The notes under the pieces: model-generated
What the model was told of the DNA's origin: nothing
The model's database searches: none
Seen by the model: only the letters and a program-made list of their open reading frames with translations
Source of the DNA: SIG701 sp045611685
GTDB taxonomy: Bacteria > Bacillota > Clostridia > Oscillospirales > CAG-272
DNA length: 15,338 nt
Direction: 5' to 3'
Assembly: GCA_045611685.1 (NCBI GenBank)
Contig: JAZKXO010000034.1
Location: 1 to 15,338, forward strand
Made by a program: the position numbers and the translations under genes
Part shown: positions 6,051 through 13,759 of the stretch, piece by piece
Layout of the letters: each line of letters starts with the position of its first letter
Numbering within the stretch: the stretch's first letter is position 1

Positions 6051-6533
6051 TCAGGCCACCCCGATCGCCAACCGGAGCGCGTACAGGACGGCGGCACGGC
6101 GGATCTCTTCACGCGTGAGAGTGGGAGAGAACTGCACTCTCTCTGTTTTGACCCCGTCGGCAGACGAAACGCCGAAGCAGACGGTACCGACCGGCTTTGC
6201 CGCCGATCCCCCATCGGGACCCGCGATTCCGGTAACGGACACGGCAACATCCGCCCCCGTAAGACGGCGGACGCCCTCTGCCATTTCCCGTGCCGTCTCG
6301 ACCGACACGGCGCCGTATGCGGTAAGGGTATCGTGAGAGACGCCGAGGACGTTTTCTTTCACGGAATTGGCATACGAGATCACCCCGCCGAGGTACACCT
6401 CGGACGAGCCGGGGATCTCCGTGATCGCCTCGCCGATCATCCCGCCGGTACAGCTTTCGGCGGTGGCAAACGTGAGCCGCTTTTCCTTAAAGAGCAAAAA
6501 CAGCTCGCGGGCGGCAGATTTTTCTTCACGCAT
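6051..6533 (-). CDS. pncC: Nicotinamide-nucleotide amidohydrolase (stand-alone CinA C-terminal domain)
   Basis: A 160-aa protein matching the PncC/CinA C-terminal domain: ATAESCTGGMIG at about residues 23-34 (catalytic-type Ser27), GGVISYANSVKENVLGV, then SVTGIAGPDGGSAAKPVGTV, the strongly conserved nucleotide-binding loop. The enzyme deamidates nicotinamide mononucleotide to nicotinate mononucleotide in NAD salvage. The N-terminal MoaB-like domain of full CinA (about 400 aa total) is absent, as in Escherichia coli PncC. Start choice: the ORF can begin at ATG 6542, but AAAGG lies directly against that codon; ATG 6533, three codons later, has it at 9-nt spacing and is preferred. It is divergent from the TraX-like gene, with promoters back to back in the 160-bp gap. 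Confidence 0.93.
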   Translation of the reverse strand: MREEKSAARELFLLFKEKRLTFATAESCTGGMIGEAITEIPGSSEVYLGGVISYANSVKENVLGVSHDTLTAYGAVSVETAREMAEGVRRLTGADVAVSVTGIAGPDGGSAAKPVGTVCFGVSSADGVKTERVQFSPTLTREEIRRAAVLYALRLAIGVA

Positions 6534-6569
6534 CGTTTTCATCCTTTCGGCAGCATAGTATCTGTAAGT

Positions 6570-6598
6570 ATGGTAGCACGGCGGAGAGATTTTGTCAA
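6570..6598 (-). promoter_or_regulatory. pncC promoter
   Basis: On the minus strand perfect TTGACA (6598-6593), 17 bp, then TACCAT (6575-6570). The predicted leader is about 30 nt. Confidence 0.65.
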
Positions 6599-6656
6599 GC
6601 GAGCAGCGTATACAAAAAAATTTTCGCCGAAAAATCTTTTCTTTTTCCCGCCCGTA

Positions 6657-6665
6657 TGCTACAAT
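6657..6665 (+). promoter_or_regulatory. Extended -10 promoter of the TraX-like / MATE unit
   Basis: TGCTACAAT (6657-6665) is an extended -10 (TG-n-TACAAT). A weak TTTTCT sits 17 bp upstream at 6637-6642. The predicted start is near 6672, so the possible ATG at 6673 would be leaderless and the well-spaced ATG at 6694 is the better start. Confidence 0.6.
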
Positions 6666-6693
6666 ATAATAAATGTGTCAAAAGGAGGACAGT

Positions 6694-7344
6694 ATGTCCG
6701 CACTGGTTTTAAAGCTGATCGCCGCTTTTACGATGTTCATTGATCACGCGGGGCTCATCGTGTTCGGTAACGCGCTCTGGATGCGCACGGTGGGCAGACT
6801 CGCCTTCCCGCTATACGCGTTCTTTATCGCGGAGGGATTCCGCCACACGAAAAGCCGCCGGCGGTATTTTCTCACGATCTTTCTGCTCGGTGTCTTCTGC
6901 CAGGCGGTCGCCTGGATCGTCGAGCCGGGCGAGATACTGAACGTGCTTCTGACGTTCTCCGTCTCGATCGCGCTCATGGCGCTTCTCGAAAAAGCAAAGG
7001 ACGAGCCTCTCTACTTTGCCGCATTTATGGCAGCACTCGCCGCAACGTTCTTTTTCTGCCGATACGTCGATATCGACTACGGCTTTTTCGGCATCATCCT
7101 GCCGCTCTTCCCCGCTTTTTTCACCGATCGCCGGTGGCGGCACGGTGCATTTTCTCTGGGACTTCTCCTACTCTGTGCAAACTCTGCCCTCAAAGGCAAT
7201 TATCTGCAGTCCGTCTCGCTCTTGTCTGCTCTTCTGCTTCTCTTTTATAACGGCGAGCGCGGGCGGTACAAGATGAAATACTTTTTCTACGTGTTCTACC
7301 CCTTGCACCTCGCTCTGCTCTGGGGAATCGCGTACCTTATGTAA
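6694..7344 (+). CDS. TraX family membrane protein
   Basis: A 216-aa polytopic membrane protein with about seven to eight hydrophobic segments. The N-terminal pattern LKLIAAFTMFIDHAGLI followed by MRTVGRLAFPLYAFFIAEGFRHTKSRRRYF is the typical TraX-family signature: invariant D-H-x-G, then GR-x-x-FP-x-FAF-x-x-x-EG. The family is named after F-plasmid TraX, which N-acetylates pilin, but chromosomal clostridial members are common and related to membrane acyltransferases; the substrate here is unknown. The start at ATG 6694 is set by AAAGGAGG (6681-6688) with 5-nt spacing; the longer frame from 6673 would place this site inside the coding sequence. It is followed 12 bp later by a MATE exporter gene, so the two are very likely co-transcribed. 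Confidence 0.87.
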   Translation: MSALVLKLIAAFTMFIDHAGLIVFGNALWMRTVGRLAFPLYAFFIAEGFRHTKSRRRYFLTIFLLGVFCQAVAWIVEPGEILNVLLTFSVSIALMALLEKAKDEPLYFAAFMAALAATFFFCRYVDIDYGFFGIILPLFPAFFTDRRWRHGAFSLGLLLLCANSALKGNYLQSVSLLSALLLLFYNGERGRYKMKYFFYVFYPLHLALLWGIAYLM

Positions 7345-7356
7345 AGGGAGGCATTC

Positions 7357-8715
7357 ATGAAGCACTCTCATTCCCCGTCGGGATTCTGGAAAACGGCAGT
7401 TACGCTGGCGCTCCCCATCGCACTGCAGAATCTTCTCACGTCGTGCGCGTCCCTCATTGACACCGCCATGATCGTACCGCTCGGCAATACCGCAGTCGCG
7501 GCGGTCGGCGTGGCGGGACGGTTCACGTTTCTTCTGAACACGGTATCGTTCGGATTCTGCTCCGGCTGTGCCACGATGATCTCCCAGTTCTGGGGCGCAA
7601 AAAACCCTAAAAGAATCCGCCATTCCTTCGGCGTTGCTACCGTCGCCGCCATGACGACGGCGATTCTTTTCGCCTCGGTGCTCGGCCTGTTCCCCCGTTT
7701 CTGCATCTCCATTTTCGGACCGGAGGCGGATGCCGCGGCGCTTGCAGCCGAATATCTCCGCATCGTTGCTCTTGCCATGCCGCTTATCATGTTCTCCCAG
7801 ATCTCGTGCGCGGCGCTTCGCGCCACGGAAAAGGTATCCGTGCCGCTTATCTCCTCGGCGGCGGCTGTCGTTACGAACACGTTTTTAAACTACTGCCTTA
7901 TACACGGCAACTTCGGCTTTCCCGCACTCGGCGTGAGGGGCGCCGCGATCGCCACGGTGATCGGCACAGCCGTTCAGGCGGTGATCGTTTTCTTCGCGCT
8001 CCAGTTCGGCAAGAACGCCGTCCGTGCCAAGCCCCGCGATTACTTCTCGTTCGATCGCGGATTCGTAAAAAAATACACGACGACCGCTCTGCCGGCGCTT
8101 CTCAACGAAACGCTGTGGGCTGTCGGCACGAACGTCTACGTCATGGTGCTCGCCCGTCAGGGGACGGAGGAATATTCCGGCTACACCCTCTTTGAGACGG
8201 TTCAACAGCTTTTCTTCGTCTTCTTCGTGGGTATCTGCCACGCCTCGGCGATCATGGTCGGCAAGGCCGTCGGGCGCGGCGACACGGAGGAAGGCTACAG
8301 GACGGCGAAACGCTTCGTTATCATGACGCCGCTTCTCGGCGTTATTATGGGCTCGATCCTCATCTTCACCCGCGGGCCGCTTCTTTCCCTTTTCGAGATC
8401 GAGACGGAGGGCGCCCGCCTCACGGCGCTCTCGCTTCTCCTCTTTTACGGCTTCTGGATCGGCATGCGGATGATCGCCTACACGTGCATCTGCGGCATTT
8501 TCCGCGCAGGAGGAGATACGAAGACGGGGTGCTTTTTGGACCTCAGCTGTCTGTTTCTGTCGGGCGTTCCCGCCGTATGCCTCACGGGACTCGTATTTGA
8601 CGTGCCGTTCGTTCTCGTTGTCGCGTCGATGTTTATAGCGGAGGATATTCCGAAGAACATCCTCTGTATCCGCCATTTCTTAAGCAAGAAGTGGATAAAG
8701 CAATTAACGAAGTAA
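7357..8715 (+). CDS. MATE family efflux transporter
   Basis: A 452-aa inner-membrane exporter with about twelve hydrophobic segments in two homologous halves. Family signatures include LALPIALQNLLTSCASLIDTAMI near the N-terminus, AAVGVAGRFTFLLN, and in the second half LPALLNETLWAVGTNVYVMVLAR and IMVGKAVGRGDTEEGYRTAKRF, the usual G-x-x-x-G-x-G-D-x-x-x-A segment. Length is normal. MATE proteins expel drugs or metabolites using Na+ or H+ gradients; the substrate cannot be read from sequence. The start has AAAGGGAGG (7343-7351), overlapping the stop of the TraX-like gene, so translation is probably coupled. The gene ends in a terminator beginning inside its own stop codon. Confidence 0.93.
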   Translation: MKHSHSPSGFWKTAVTLALPIALQNLLTSCASLIDTAMIVPLGNTAVAAVGVAGRFTFLLNTVSFGFCSGCATMISQFWGAKNPKRIRHSFGVATVAAMTTAILFASVLGLFPRFCISIFGPEADAAALAAEYLRIVALAMPLIMFSQISCAALRATEKVSVPLISSAAAVVTNTFLNYCLIHGNFGFPALGVRGAAIATVIGTAVQAVIVFFALQFGKNAVRAKPRDYFSFDRGFVKKYTTTALPALLNETLWAVGTNVYVMVLARQGTEEYSGYTLFETVQQLFFVFFVGICHASAIMVGKAVGRGDTEEGYRTAKRFVIMTPLLGVIMGSILIFTRGPLLSLFEIETEGARLTALSLLLFYGFWIGMRMIAYTCICGIFRAGGDTKTGCFLDLSCLFLSGVPAVCLTGLVFDVPFVLVVASMFIAEDIPKNILCIRHFLSKKWIKQLTK

Positions 8716-8748
8716 AAGGTTCGGGCGCCGGGCGCCCGAACCTTTTTT
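8714..8748. terminator. Compact bidirectional terminator between MATE gene and glgP
   Basis: AAAAGGTTCGGGCGCC (8714-8729) and GGCGCCCGAACCTTTT (8731-8746) form a 16-bp stem with a one-base centre (in practice a small GC loop opens), followed by further T residues on the plus strand and TTTTACTT on the minus strand. It fills the entire gap and overlaps the MATE stop; the glgP stop codon abuts it. Confidence 0.9.
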
Positions 8749-11065
8749 ATACCTGCCATATCTCCTGTGCGTACTGCTTCACCGTGCGGTCGGCGGAGAA
8801 CGGGCCTGCGGCGGCAATATTGGAAAGAGCACGACGTGCGTACCCTTCTCCGTCGCGGTAGTCAGAGGCGGCGCGCGCCTTCGCCTCGACGTACGGGCGG
8901 AAATCGCCGAGCACGCGGTAATGATCGGGGCGGTGCCACGACGCGCCGTACAGAAGCGACGTGTACAGATCGCGGAATGCACCCGTGCCGCCGTCGTCAA
9001 ACGTGCCGTCAACAAGTGTGTCAACCGCGCGGCGGATCGCCCTGTCGGATTCGTATATCGCCGCAGGATTGTAGCGGTTTTCCGCCCGCTCGGCTTCGAT
9101 CTCATCAGCCGTGGCGCCGAAGAAATAGTTGTTCTCCTCACCCGCCGCTTCGAGAATCTCGAGATTCGCGCCGTCGTACGTGCCGAGCGTAGGCGCGCCG
9201 TTCATCATGAACTTCATGTTGCCCGTGCCGCTCGCCTCCGTGCCCGCCATCGAGATCTGCTCGGACAGATCGCCCGCGGGAATGAGGTGCTCCGCCCACG
9301 ATACGTTATAATCGGGAACGAAGATCACGCGCATTTTCTCCCGGACGTCGGGGTCGTTGTTTATCTTTTTCGCGATCTGTAAAATATAACGGATGATGCC
9401 CTTGGCGCGATCGTAGCCGGGGGCGCTTTTTGCGCCGAACAGATACGCCGTCGGCGTGAAATCCGTGATCGTCCCGTCCTTGATCCCCCCGTAGAAATAC
9501 ACGATGGAGAGGGCGTTCATAAGCTGGCGCTTATACTCGTGCAGGCGCTTTATCTGAATATCCGTAAAGAACGACGGATCGAGCACCTCGCCCGTTCTCT
9601 CGAGAATCCGCCCGGCGAGACGGCGCTTGTTCTCCTCCTTCACCGTGATGAGTACACGGAGCGAATCGGTATCGTCAAGGTACTCCTTGAGCTTTGAAAG
9701 CTGTGAAAGATCCTTTACCCACCCGTCCCCGATCCGCTCGGTAATGAACGAAGCGAGGGACGGATTCGCCACGGCTAAAAACCGCCGCGGCGTTACGCCG
9801 TTCGTTTTGTTCGAAAATTTTTCGGGCGTGCGCTTATACCACGGACGAAGAACGCTCTCCTTTAAAATCTCCGTGTGGAGCGCCGCCACGCCGTTCACGG
9901 CAAACGACATATACGAGGCAAGGCGCGCCATATGCACCCCGCCTCCGTCGACGATGTTCATATCGGGCGAGCGATCGGGGTACTCCTCCTCGAGCATCTT
10001 CTGTATCCGCTCGATGACTTGAGTCAGTTCGGGCGAAAGACGGCAAAGGAGCGACGCGTCCCACACCTCAAGCGCCTCCGGCATGACGGTGTGATTCGTA
10101 TAGGCGAACGTTTTTTTCGCGATCATCGCAGCGCGATCGAAATCGACGCCCTCCTCGAGGAGCACGGCGATCAAGGTGGGGATGGCGAGGACGGGATGCG
10201 TATCGTTCAGCTGCAAAACGGCGTGCGACGGGAGCGTGGTGAAATCCCCGCCGTGCGCCCGCTTGTGCGCACGCACGATATCCCTGACCGCCGCACCCGT
10301 GAGGAAAATCTGCTGGCTGAGACGAAGCTTTCGTCCCTCGGGCGTACTGTCGTTCGGATACAGAACGGCCGTGATCCGCTCCGCCCTCTCTGCCTTCTCG
10401 ACCGCGCCCCTGTAATCCCCTCGGTTGAATTTATCAAAATCAAAGGGATCTGCCGCCTCCGCCTGCCAAAGGCGAAGATTGCCGACCGTTCCCTTATACC
10501 CGAAAACGGGCATATCGTAGGGAACGGCGCGCACGTCCTCGCCGCCGATCCGGACGGTTACCGCCTCACTCTCCCGCCGCATTGACCACGGATCACCGTA
10601 TCTCGTCCAGTCATCCGCTTCTTCCTTTTGGAATCCCTCTTTGAGATCCTGGCGGAACAGGCCGTACCGATAGCGAAGCCCGTGCCCGACGAGAGGGATA
10701 CCGTGCGTCGCGGCGGCTTCGAGAAAGCACGCGGCAAGCCGTCCGAGCCCGCCGTTTCCAAGCGCGGCATCCGGAATCTCCGAGAAGCGGTCGAAATCAA
10801 AACCGACCGACGAGAGCGCATCCTTCACCGCGTCAAGGATGCCGAGGTTAAAAAGATTCGCTTTTGTCATCTGCCCCATAAGAAATTCCGAAGAGAGGTA
10901 ATACGCGACCCTCCCCGCTTCGCGGCTGAGACGTGCCTCTTCGATGGACGGACGCATCTCGGAGAGGATGAACGAAACGATAAAGCGGTACGCATCCGCC
11001 GTATCCATCTCCGAAATGCGGGCATCCCTTGAAGCTTTGGCAAGACGTGCCTTGAGAATATCCAT
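8747..11065 (-). CDS. glgP: Glycogen/starch/alpha-glucan phosphorylase
   Basis: A 772-aa GT35 phosphorylase that releases glucose-1-phosphate from alpha-1,4-glucans using phosphate and PLP in the cytosol. Visible signatures are VAYYLSSEFLMGQ (53-65), ALGNGGLGRLAACF, the substrate-site region QLNDTHPVLAIPTL, KTFAYTNHTVMPEALE, KFSNKTNGVTPRR, and the PLP site EASGTGNMKFMMNG with the Schiff-base Lys618. The C-terminal end VKQYAQEIW is typical. It is somewhat shorter than E. coli GlgP/MalP (about 800-815 aa), mainly at the N-terminus, which lacks an extended regulatory arm. The start is supported by GAGG (11074-11077), 8 nt upstream. It lies 18 bp below malQ as the last gene of the maltodextrin cluster, so it probably acts on maltodextrins lengthened by MalQ, and possibly on glycogen. 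Confidence 0.96.
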   Translation of the reverse strand: MDILKARLAKASRDARISEMDTADAYRFIVSFILSEMRPSIEEARLSREAGRVAYYLSSEFLMGQMTKANLFNLGILDAVKDALSSVGFDFDRFSEIPDAALGNGGLGRLAACFLEAAATHGIPLVGHGLRYRYGLFRQDLKEGFQKEEADDWTRYGDPWSMRRESEAVTVRIGGEDVRAVPYDMPVFGYKGTVGNLRLWQAEAADPFDFDKFNRGDYRGAVEKAERAERITAVLYPNDSTPEGRKLRLSQQIFLTGAAVRDIVRAHKRAHGGDFTTLPSHAVLQLNDTHPVLAIPTLIAVLLEEGVDFDRAAMIAKKTFAYTNHTVMPEALEVWDASLLCRLSPELTQVIERIQKMLEEEYPDRSPDMNIVDGGGVHMARLASYMSFAVNGVAALHTEILKESVLRPWYKRTPEKFSNKTNGVTPRRFLAVANPSLASFITERIGDGWVKDLSQLSKLKEYLDDTDSLRVLITVKEENKRRLAGRILERTGEVLDPSFFTDIQIKRLHEYKRQLMNALSIVYFYGGIKDGTITDFTPTAYLFGAKSAPGYDRAKGIIRYILQIAKKINNDPDVREKMRVIFVPDYNVSWAEHLIPAGDLSEQISMAGTEASGTGNMKFMMNGAPTLGTYDGANLEILEAAGEENNYFFGATADEIEAERAENRYNPAAIYESDRAIRRAVDTLVDGTFDDGGTGAFRDLYTSLLYGASWHRPDHYRVLGDFRPYVEAKARAASDYRDGEGYARRALSNIAAAGPFSADRTVKQYAQEIWQV

Positions 11066-11083
11066 AGTTCTTTCCTCGTTTGT

Positions 11084-12559
11084 TCAGGATTGTTTTCTGC
11101 CATAGAGGGCGGTGATCTCACGAAGGTAGGCGAAGTCGTTCGCCGAAAGCGAAGCGGGGGCGGTGTATTCCCAACATCCGCCGATCTTCGCAGGGGTGTT
11201 GATGCGCGCCTCGCTCCCCTCGATGAGGATATCCTGGAGCGTGAAGATTACCGTATCCGCAACGGACGCGCTCGCCGCTTTCATCATCGCCCGGACTGCC
11301 GTTTTGTCGTCGGCATCGGGGGTGATTCCGAGATACGCCGCAGCATTCTTTTTTGTCCCGGCATCCGCAAGGTGCCACCACCCCGCCGCCGTATCGTTGT
11401 CGTGCGTACCGAGGTAGACGACGGTACGTCTGTCGTAATTATGCGGCAAAAACGCGTGATCTGCCCCGCCGCCGAACGCAAACTGCAAGATCCGCATACC
11501 CGGTATACGCGCATATTCACGAAGCGCGATCACGTCGGGCGTAATGTCACCGAGATCCTCCGCGATGAGCGAAATATCGGGCATCTTTTCATAAAGCGCA
11601 TCAAAAAACGACCGCCCGGGACCGCGCCGCCACTCGCCCGTCTTTGCCGTCTTTGCCTCGGCGGGAATCGCATAGTACGAATCAAACGCGCGAAAATGGT
11701 CAAGGCGAATCTCATCGTACATCTCAGCGCACCTCTCGAGCCGCTTTATAAACCAGGCGTAGCCGTCCGTCGCCATTCTGTCCCAGTCGTAGATCGGATT
11801 GCCCCAAAGCTGTCCTTCAGCAGTGAAGAAATCGGGCGGCACGCCCGCCACGTCGCGATCTGGGAAGAGCTCGGGATGCGTCCATACGTCTGCGCTGTCC
11901 GCTGAGACGTAAAACGGAATATCACCGAGAAGCGATATACCCCGCTCGGCAAGATAGGCGCGCAGTGCGAACAGTTGCCTTTGAAAGAGGAACTGGAGAA
12001 ACTTTCGGTAACGGATCTCCTCGGAAAGTTCTGACGACGCGCGTGCCAAAGCAGCTTTCTTCCGCGTGCGAACACCTTCCTCCCATTCCCAGATCGGTGC
12101 GCCGCCAAAGGATGCGCGGAGTGCGTCAAACAGCGCAAAATCGGAAAGCCATGGGCGGGCGCTCTCACAAAACGCATCAAACGCCTCGCGCATTTCGTCC
12201 GTTCCGTTTTCCGAGAACCGCCGATACGCACGGCAAAGCAGATCGCCCTTCACCGCCGCCGCACGGCTGTAATCGGTTTTGGCGGGCGGGGCGGCGGCTC
12301 CCCGAATCTCCTCGTTTGAGAGAAGACCGTCCTTTACAAGGTCGGCGGGATCAATGAGAAGCGGATTCCCCGCGAACGCCGAGGGCGACGCGTAGGGAGA
12401 ATGGACGAAATCGGGAATGTTGAGAGGAAGCACCTGCCAGACGGACTGCCCCGAAGCCGAAAGAAGATCCGCGAAATCGCGGGCACGCTTTCCCATTCCG
12501 CCGACGCCGAAGCGCGACGGGAGTGAAGCTATGGGTAAAAGAACACCGGATCGACGCAT
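11084..12559 (-). CDS. malQ: 4-alpha-glucanotransferase (amylomaltase, GH77)
   Basis: A 491-aa enzyme that transfers glucan segments between maltooligosaccharides, releasing glucose and longer dextrins. It opens with SGVLLPIASLPSRFGVGGMG and has LLGDIPFYVSADSADVWTHPELF in the middle. The catalytic residues are visible: nucleophile Asp287 in RLDHFRAF, acid/base Glu334 in LIAEDLGD, and Asp387 in GTHDND (numbered from the preferred start). Length is normal for bacterial MalQ. Start choice: ATG 12559 has AAAGGAG (12565-12571) with 5-nt spacing; the ATG five codons earlier (12574) would swallow this site and is rejected. The gene sits between the permease genes and glgP. Its upstream side, to malG, is filled by the tandem A-B-A repeat, which would be part of its mRNA. 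Confidence 0.95.
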   Translation of the reverse strand: MRRSGVLLPIASLPSRFGVGGMGKRARDFADLLSASGQSVWQVLPLNIPDFVHSPYASPSAFAGNPLLIDPADLVKDGLLSNEEIRGAAAPPAKTDYSRAAAVKGDLLCRAYRRFSENGTDEMREAFDAFCESARPWLSDFALFDALRASFGGAPIWEWEEGVRTRKKAALARASSELSEEIRYRKFLQFLFQRQLFALRAYLAERGISLLGDIPFYVSADSADVWTHPELFPDRDVAGVPPDFFTAEGQLWGNPIYDWDRMATDGYAWFIKRLERCAEMYDEIRLDHFRAFDSYYAIPAEAKTAKTGEWRRGPGRSFFDALYEKMPDISLIAEDLGDITPDVIALREYARIPGMRILQFAFGGGADHAFLPHNYDRRTVVYLGTHDNDTAAGWWHLADAGTKKNAAAYLGITPDADDKTAVRAMMKAASASVADTVIFTLQDILIEGSEARINTPAKIGGCWEYTAPASLSANDFAYLREITALYGRKQS

Positions 12560-12583
12560 AGTATCTCCTTTCATTCATCAGCC

Positions 12584-12738
12584 ACACGGCAGGCTTCCGT
12601 ACGGTGCAAACATACGCTATGCCGTCATCACCACTCCGCCAAACGTTGGAGATTCCCGTTTTTCGCCCCCGGCGAAAACTGCGCCCGCACCTCGGCGCTG
12701 AGGGAAGCTCGGGCACACGGCAGACTTCCGTACGGTGC
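12584..12738. repeat. Tandem A-B-A element, copy I (155 bp)
   Basis: Unit A (24 bp, beginning ACACGGC, containing the palindrome CCGTACGG, ending GGTGC) occurs at 12584-12607 and 12715-12738, flanking unit B (about 107 bp). B contains TTTTCGCC/GGCGAAAA and CCTC/GAGG inverted repeats, bounded by GAGATTCCC and GGGAAGCTC. Copy II follows with no gap and differs at only about six positions by eye. The element lies between malG and malQ; nothing coding-like is seen in it. Confidence 0.9.
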
Positions 12739-12893
12739 ACACGGCACGCTTCCGTACGGTGCGAACATACGCTATGCCGTCATCACCACTTCGCCAAACG
12801 TTGGAGATTCCCGTTTTTCGCCCCCGGCGAAAACTGCGCCCGCACCTCGGCGCTGAGGGAATCTCGGGCACACGGCACGCTTCCGTACGGTGC
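12739..12893. repeat. Tandem A-B-A element, copy II (155 bp)
   Basis: Same A-B-A layout as copy I, with A at 12739-12762 and 12870-12893. Here the outer arms of B pair perfectly (GAGATTCCC with GGGAATCTC), whereas copy I has one mismatch. Period A to A across B is 131 bp, and copy to copy 155 bp; neither is a multiple of three. Confidence 0.9.
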
Positions 12894-12915
12894 GAACATA
12901 TTCTACGCCGTGTGC
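12868..12915 (-). repeat. Hairpin directly below the malG stop, built from the last A unit
   Basis: GCACACGGC (12868-12876) and GCCGTGTGC (12907-12915) are perfect 9-bp inverted repeats enclosing the CCGTACGG palindrome. It begins 1 nt after the malG stop on the transcript. No T-run follows, so it is more likely an RNA-stabilising or attenuating stem than a full terminator. Confidence 0.6.
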
Positions 12916-12916
12916 G

Positions 12917-13759
12917 TTAGCCCTTCACGGCGCCGCCGGTCACGCCCTCAACGTAATACTTCTGCATAAAGAGGAAGAGCAGCGCGATCGGCACGGCGAC
13001 GAGCACCGCCCCCGCACAGAACCTCGTAAAATACGCGTAGATGTTCTCGCGGGAGATCATCTGAAAGAGCCCGAGCGCCACCGTGTAGTTGTCATAATTG
13101 TCCTTCATGATGACCGAGGCGAAAATATAGTCCATCCACGGCGCCATAAACGACATGAGCACCGTGTACACGATGATCGGCTTCGACAGCGGCAGGGTGA
13201 TCCGCCAGAAGATCATCGCCCTTGAAGCGCCGTCGATGCGGGCGGCTTCGTCAAGCGCGTAGGGGATCGTATCAAAAAATCCCTTCGCGACGTAGTACGT
13301 GAGCGCCGCCGATCCCGAATAGACGAGAACCAGCGCCAGAAGCGACTGGGTGAGTCCCACCGCTTTTAAGATAAAATACACCGCGATCATGGACATGAAT
13401 CCGGGGAACATATTGAGAATAAGACCCGCCTTCATATAAAGTCCGCGCCGTTTGAAGCGAAGACGCGAGAGCGCGTACGAGATCATGAGCACGTAAAGCG
13501 TGGACAAGGCGCACGACGCCACCGAAACGACGAGGGTATTAGCGTACCATCTCGGGAAATTAAACAGTTCCGTCTCGGTAAAAAGGCGCGTGTAATTGTC
13601 GAAGGTCAGCGTCTTCGGAAACAGATACCGGATCGTCGCGCCCGGCTCCGCTCTGAACGAATGAACAGCGAGAAAGAAGATCGGGGCAACCCAGACGATC
13701 GCGAGCGTGATAAGAAGCGCATAAATCAGTATATTCACAGCGTTCCGTCGAAGCTTCAC
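12917..13759 (-). CDS. malG: Maltodextrin ABC transporter permease, MalG type
   Basis: A 280-aa integral membrane subunit with six hydrophobic segments. The permease coupling (EAA) loop is clear: EAARIDGASRAMIFWRITLP at residues 171-190, with D-GAS and the P end that contacts the ATPase. Further matches to MalG are FDNYTRLF near residue 53 and the ending MQKYYVEGVTGGAVKG, characteristic of maltose-type MalG. The start is GTG 13759, overlapping the malF stop by 4 bp (GTGA), with a GGGGG-type ribosome binding site 8 nt upstream. The frame is open for 47 more codons upstream, but those lie inside malF in another frame and make no sensible protein. With MalF it would form the channel for maltose/maltodextrins; no ATPase gene is in the window. 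Confidence 0.95.
   Translation of the reverse strand: MKLRRNAVNILIYALLITLAIVWVAPIFFLAVHSFRAEPGATIRYLFPKTLTFDNYTRLFTETELFNFPRWYANTLVVSVASCALSTLYVLMISYALSRLRFKRRGLYMKAGLILNMFPGFMSMIAVYFILKAVGLTQSLLALVLVYSGSAALTYYVAKGFFDTIPYALDEAARIDGASRAMIFWRITLPLSKPIIVYTVLMSFMAPWMDYIFASVIMKDNYDNYTVALGLFQMISRENIYAYFTRFCAGAVLVAVPIALLFLFMQKYYVEGVTGGAVKG

Noticed and set aside
7885..8676. Minus-strand open frame opposite the MATE gene (263 codons)
   Set aside because: Highly charged, low-information translation opposite a clear twelve-segment membrane protein; typical antisense shadow in GC-rich DNA.
12560..12574. Upstream ATG for malQ
   Set aside because: Using it would place the clear AAAGGAG ribosome binding site inside the coding sequence; ATG 12559 is correctly spaced.
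12637..12650. CCAAACGTTGG in both repeat copies as a LacI/MalR-type operator
   Set aside because: It is an imperfect palindrome inside a duplicated repeat and far from any promoter of the maltodextrin genes; no second independent copy near malF.
12604..12969. Open frames on both strands across the tandem repeat (also 12351-12740 and 12617-12871, minus)
   Set aside because: The 155-bp copies are not a multiple of three, so the same DNA is read in different frames in the two copies. No ribosome binding sites, and the translations are Arg/Pro-rich by-products of the repeat.
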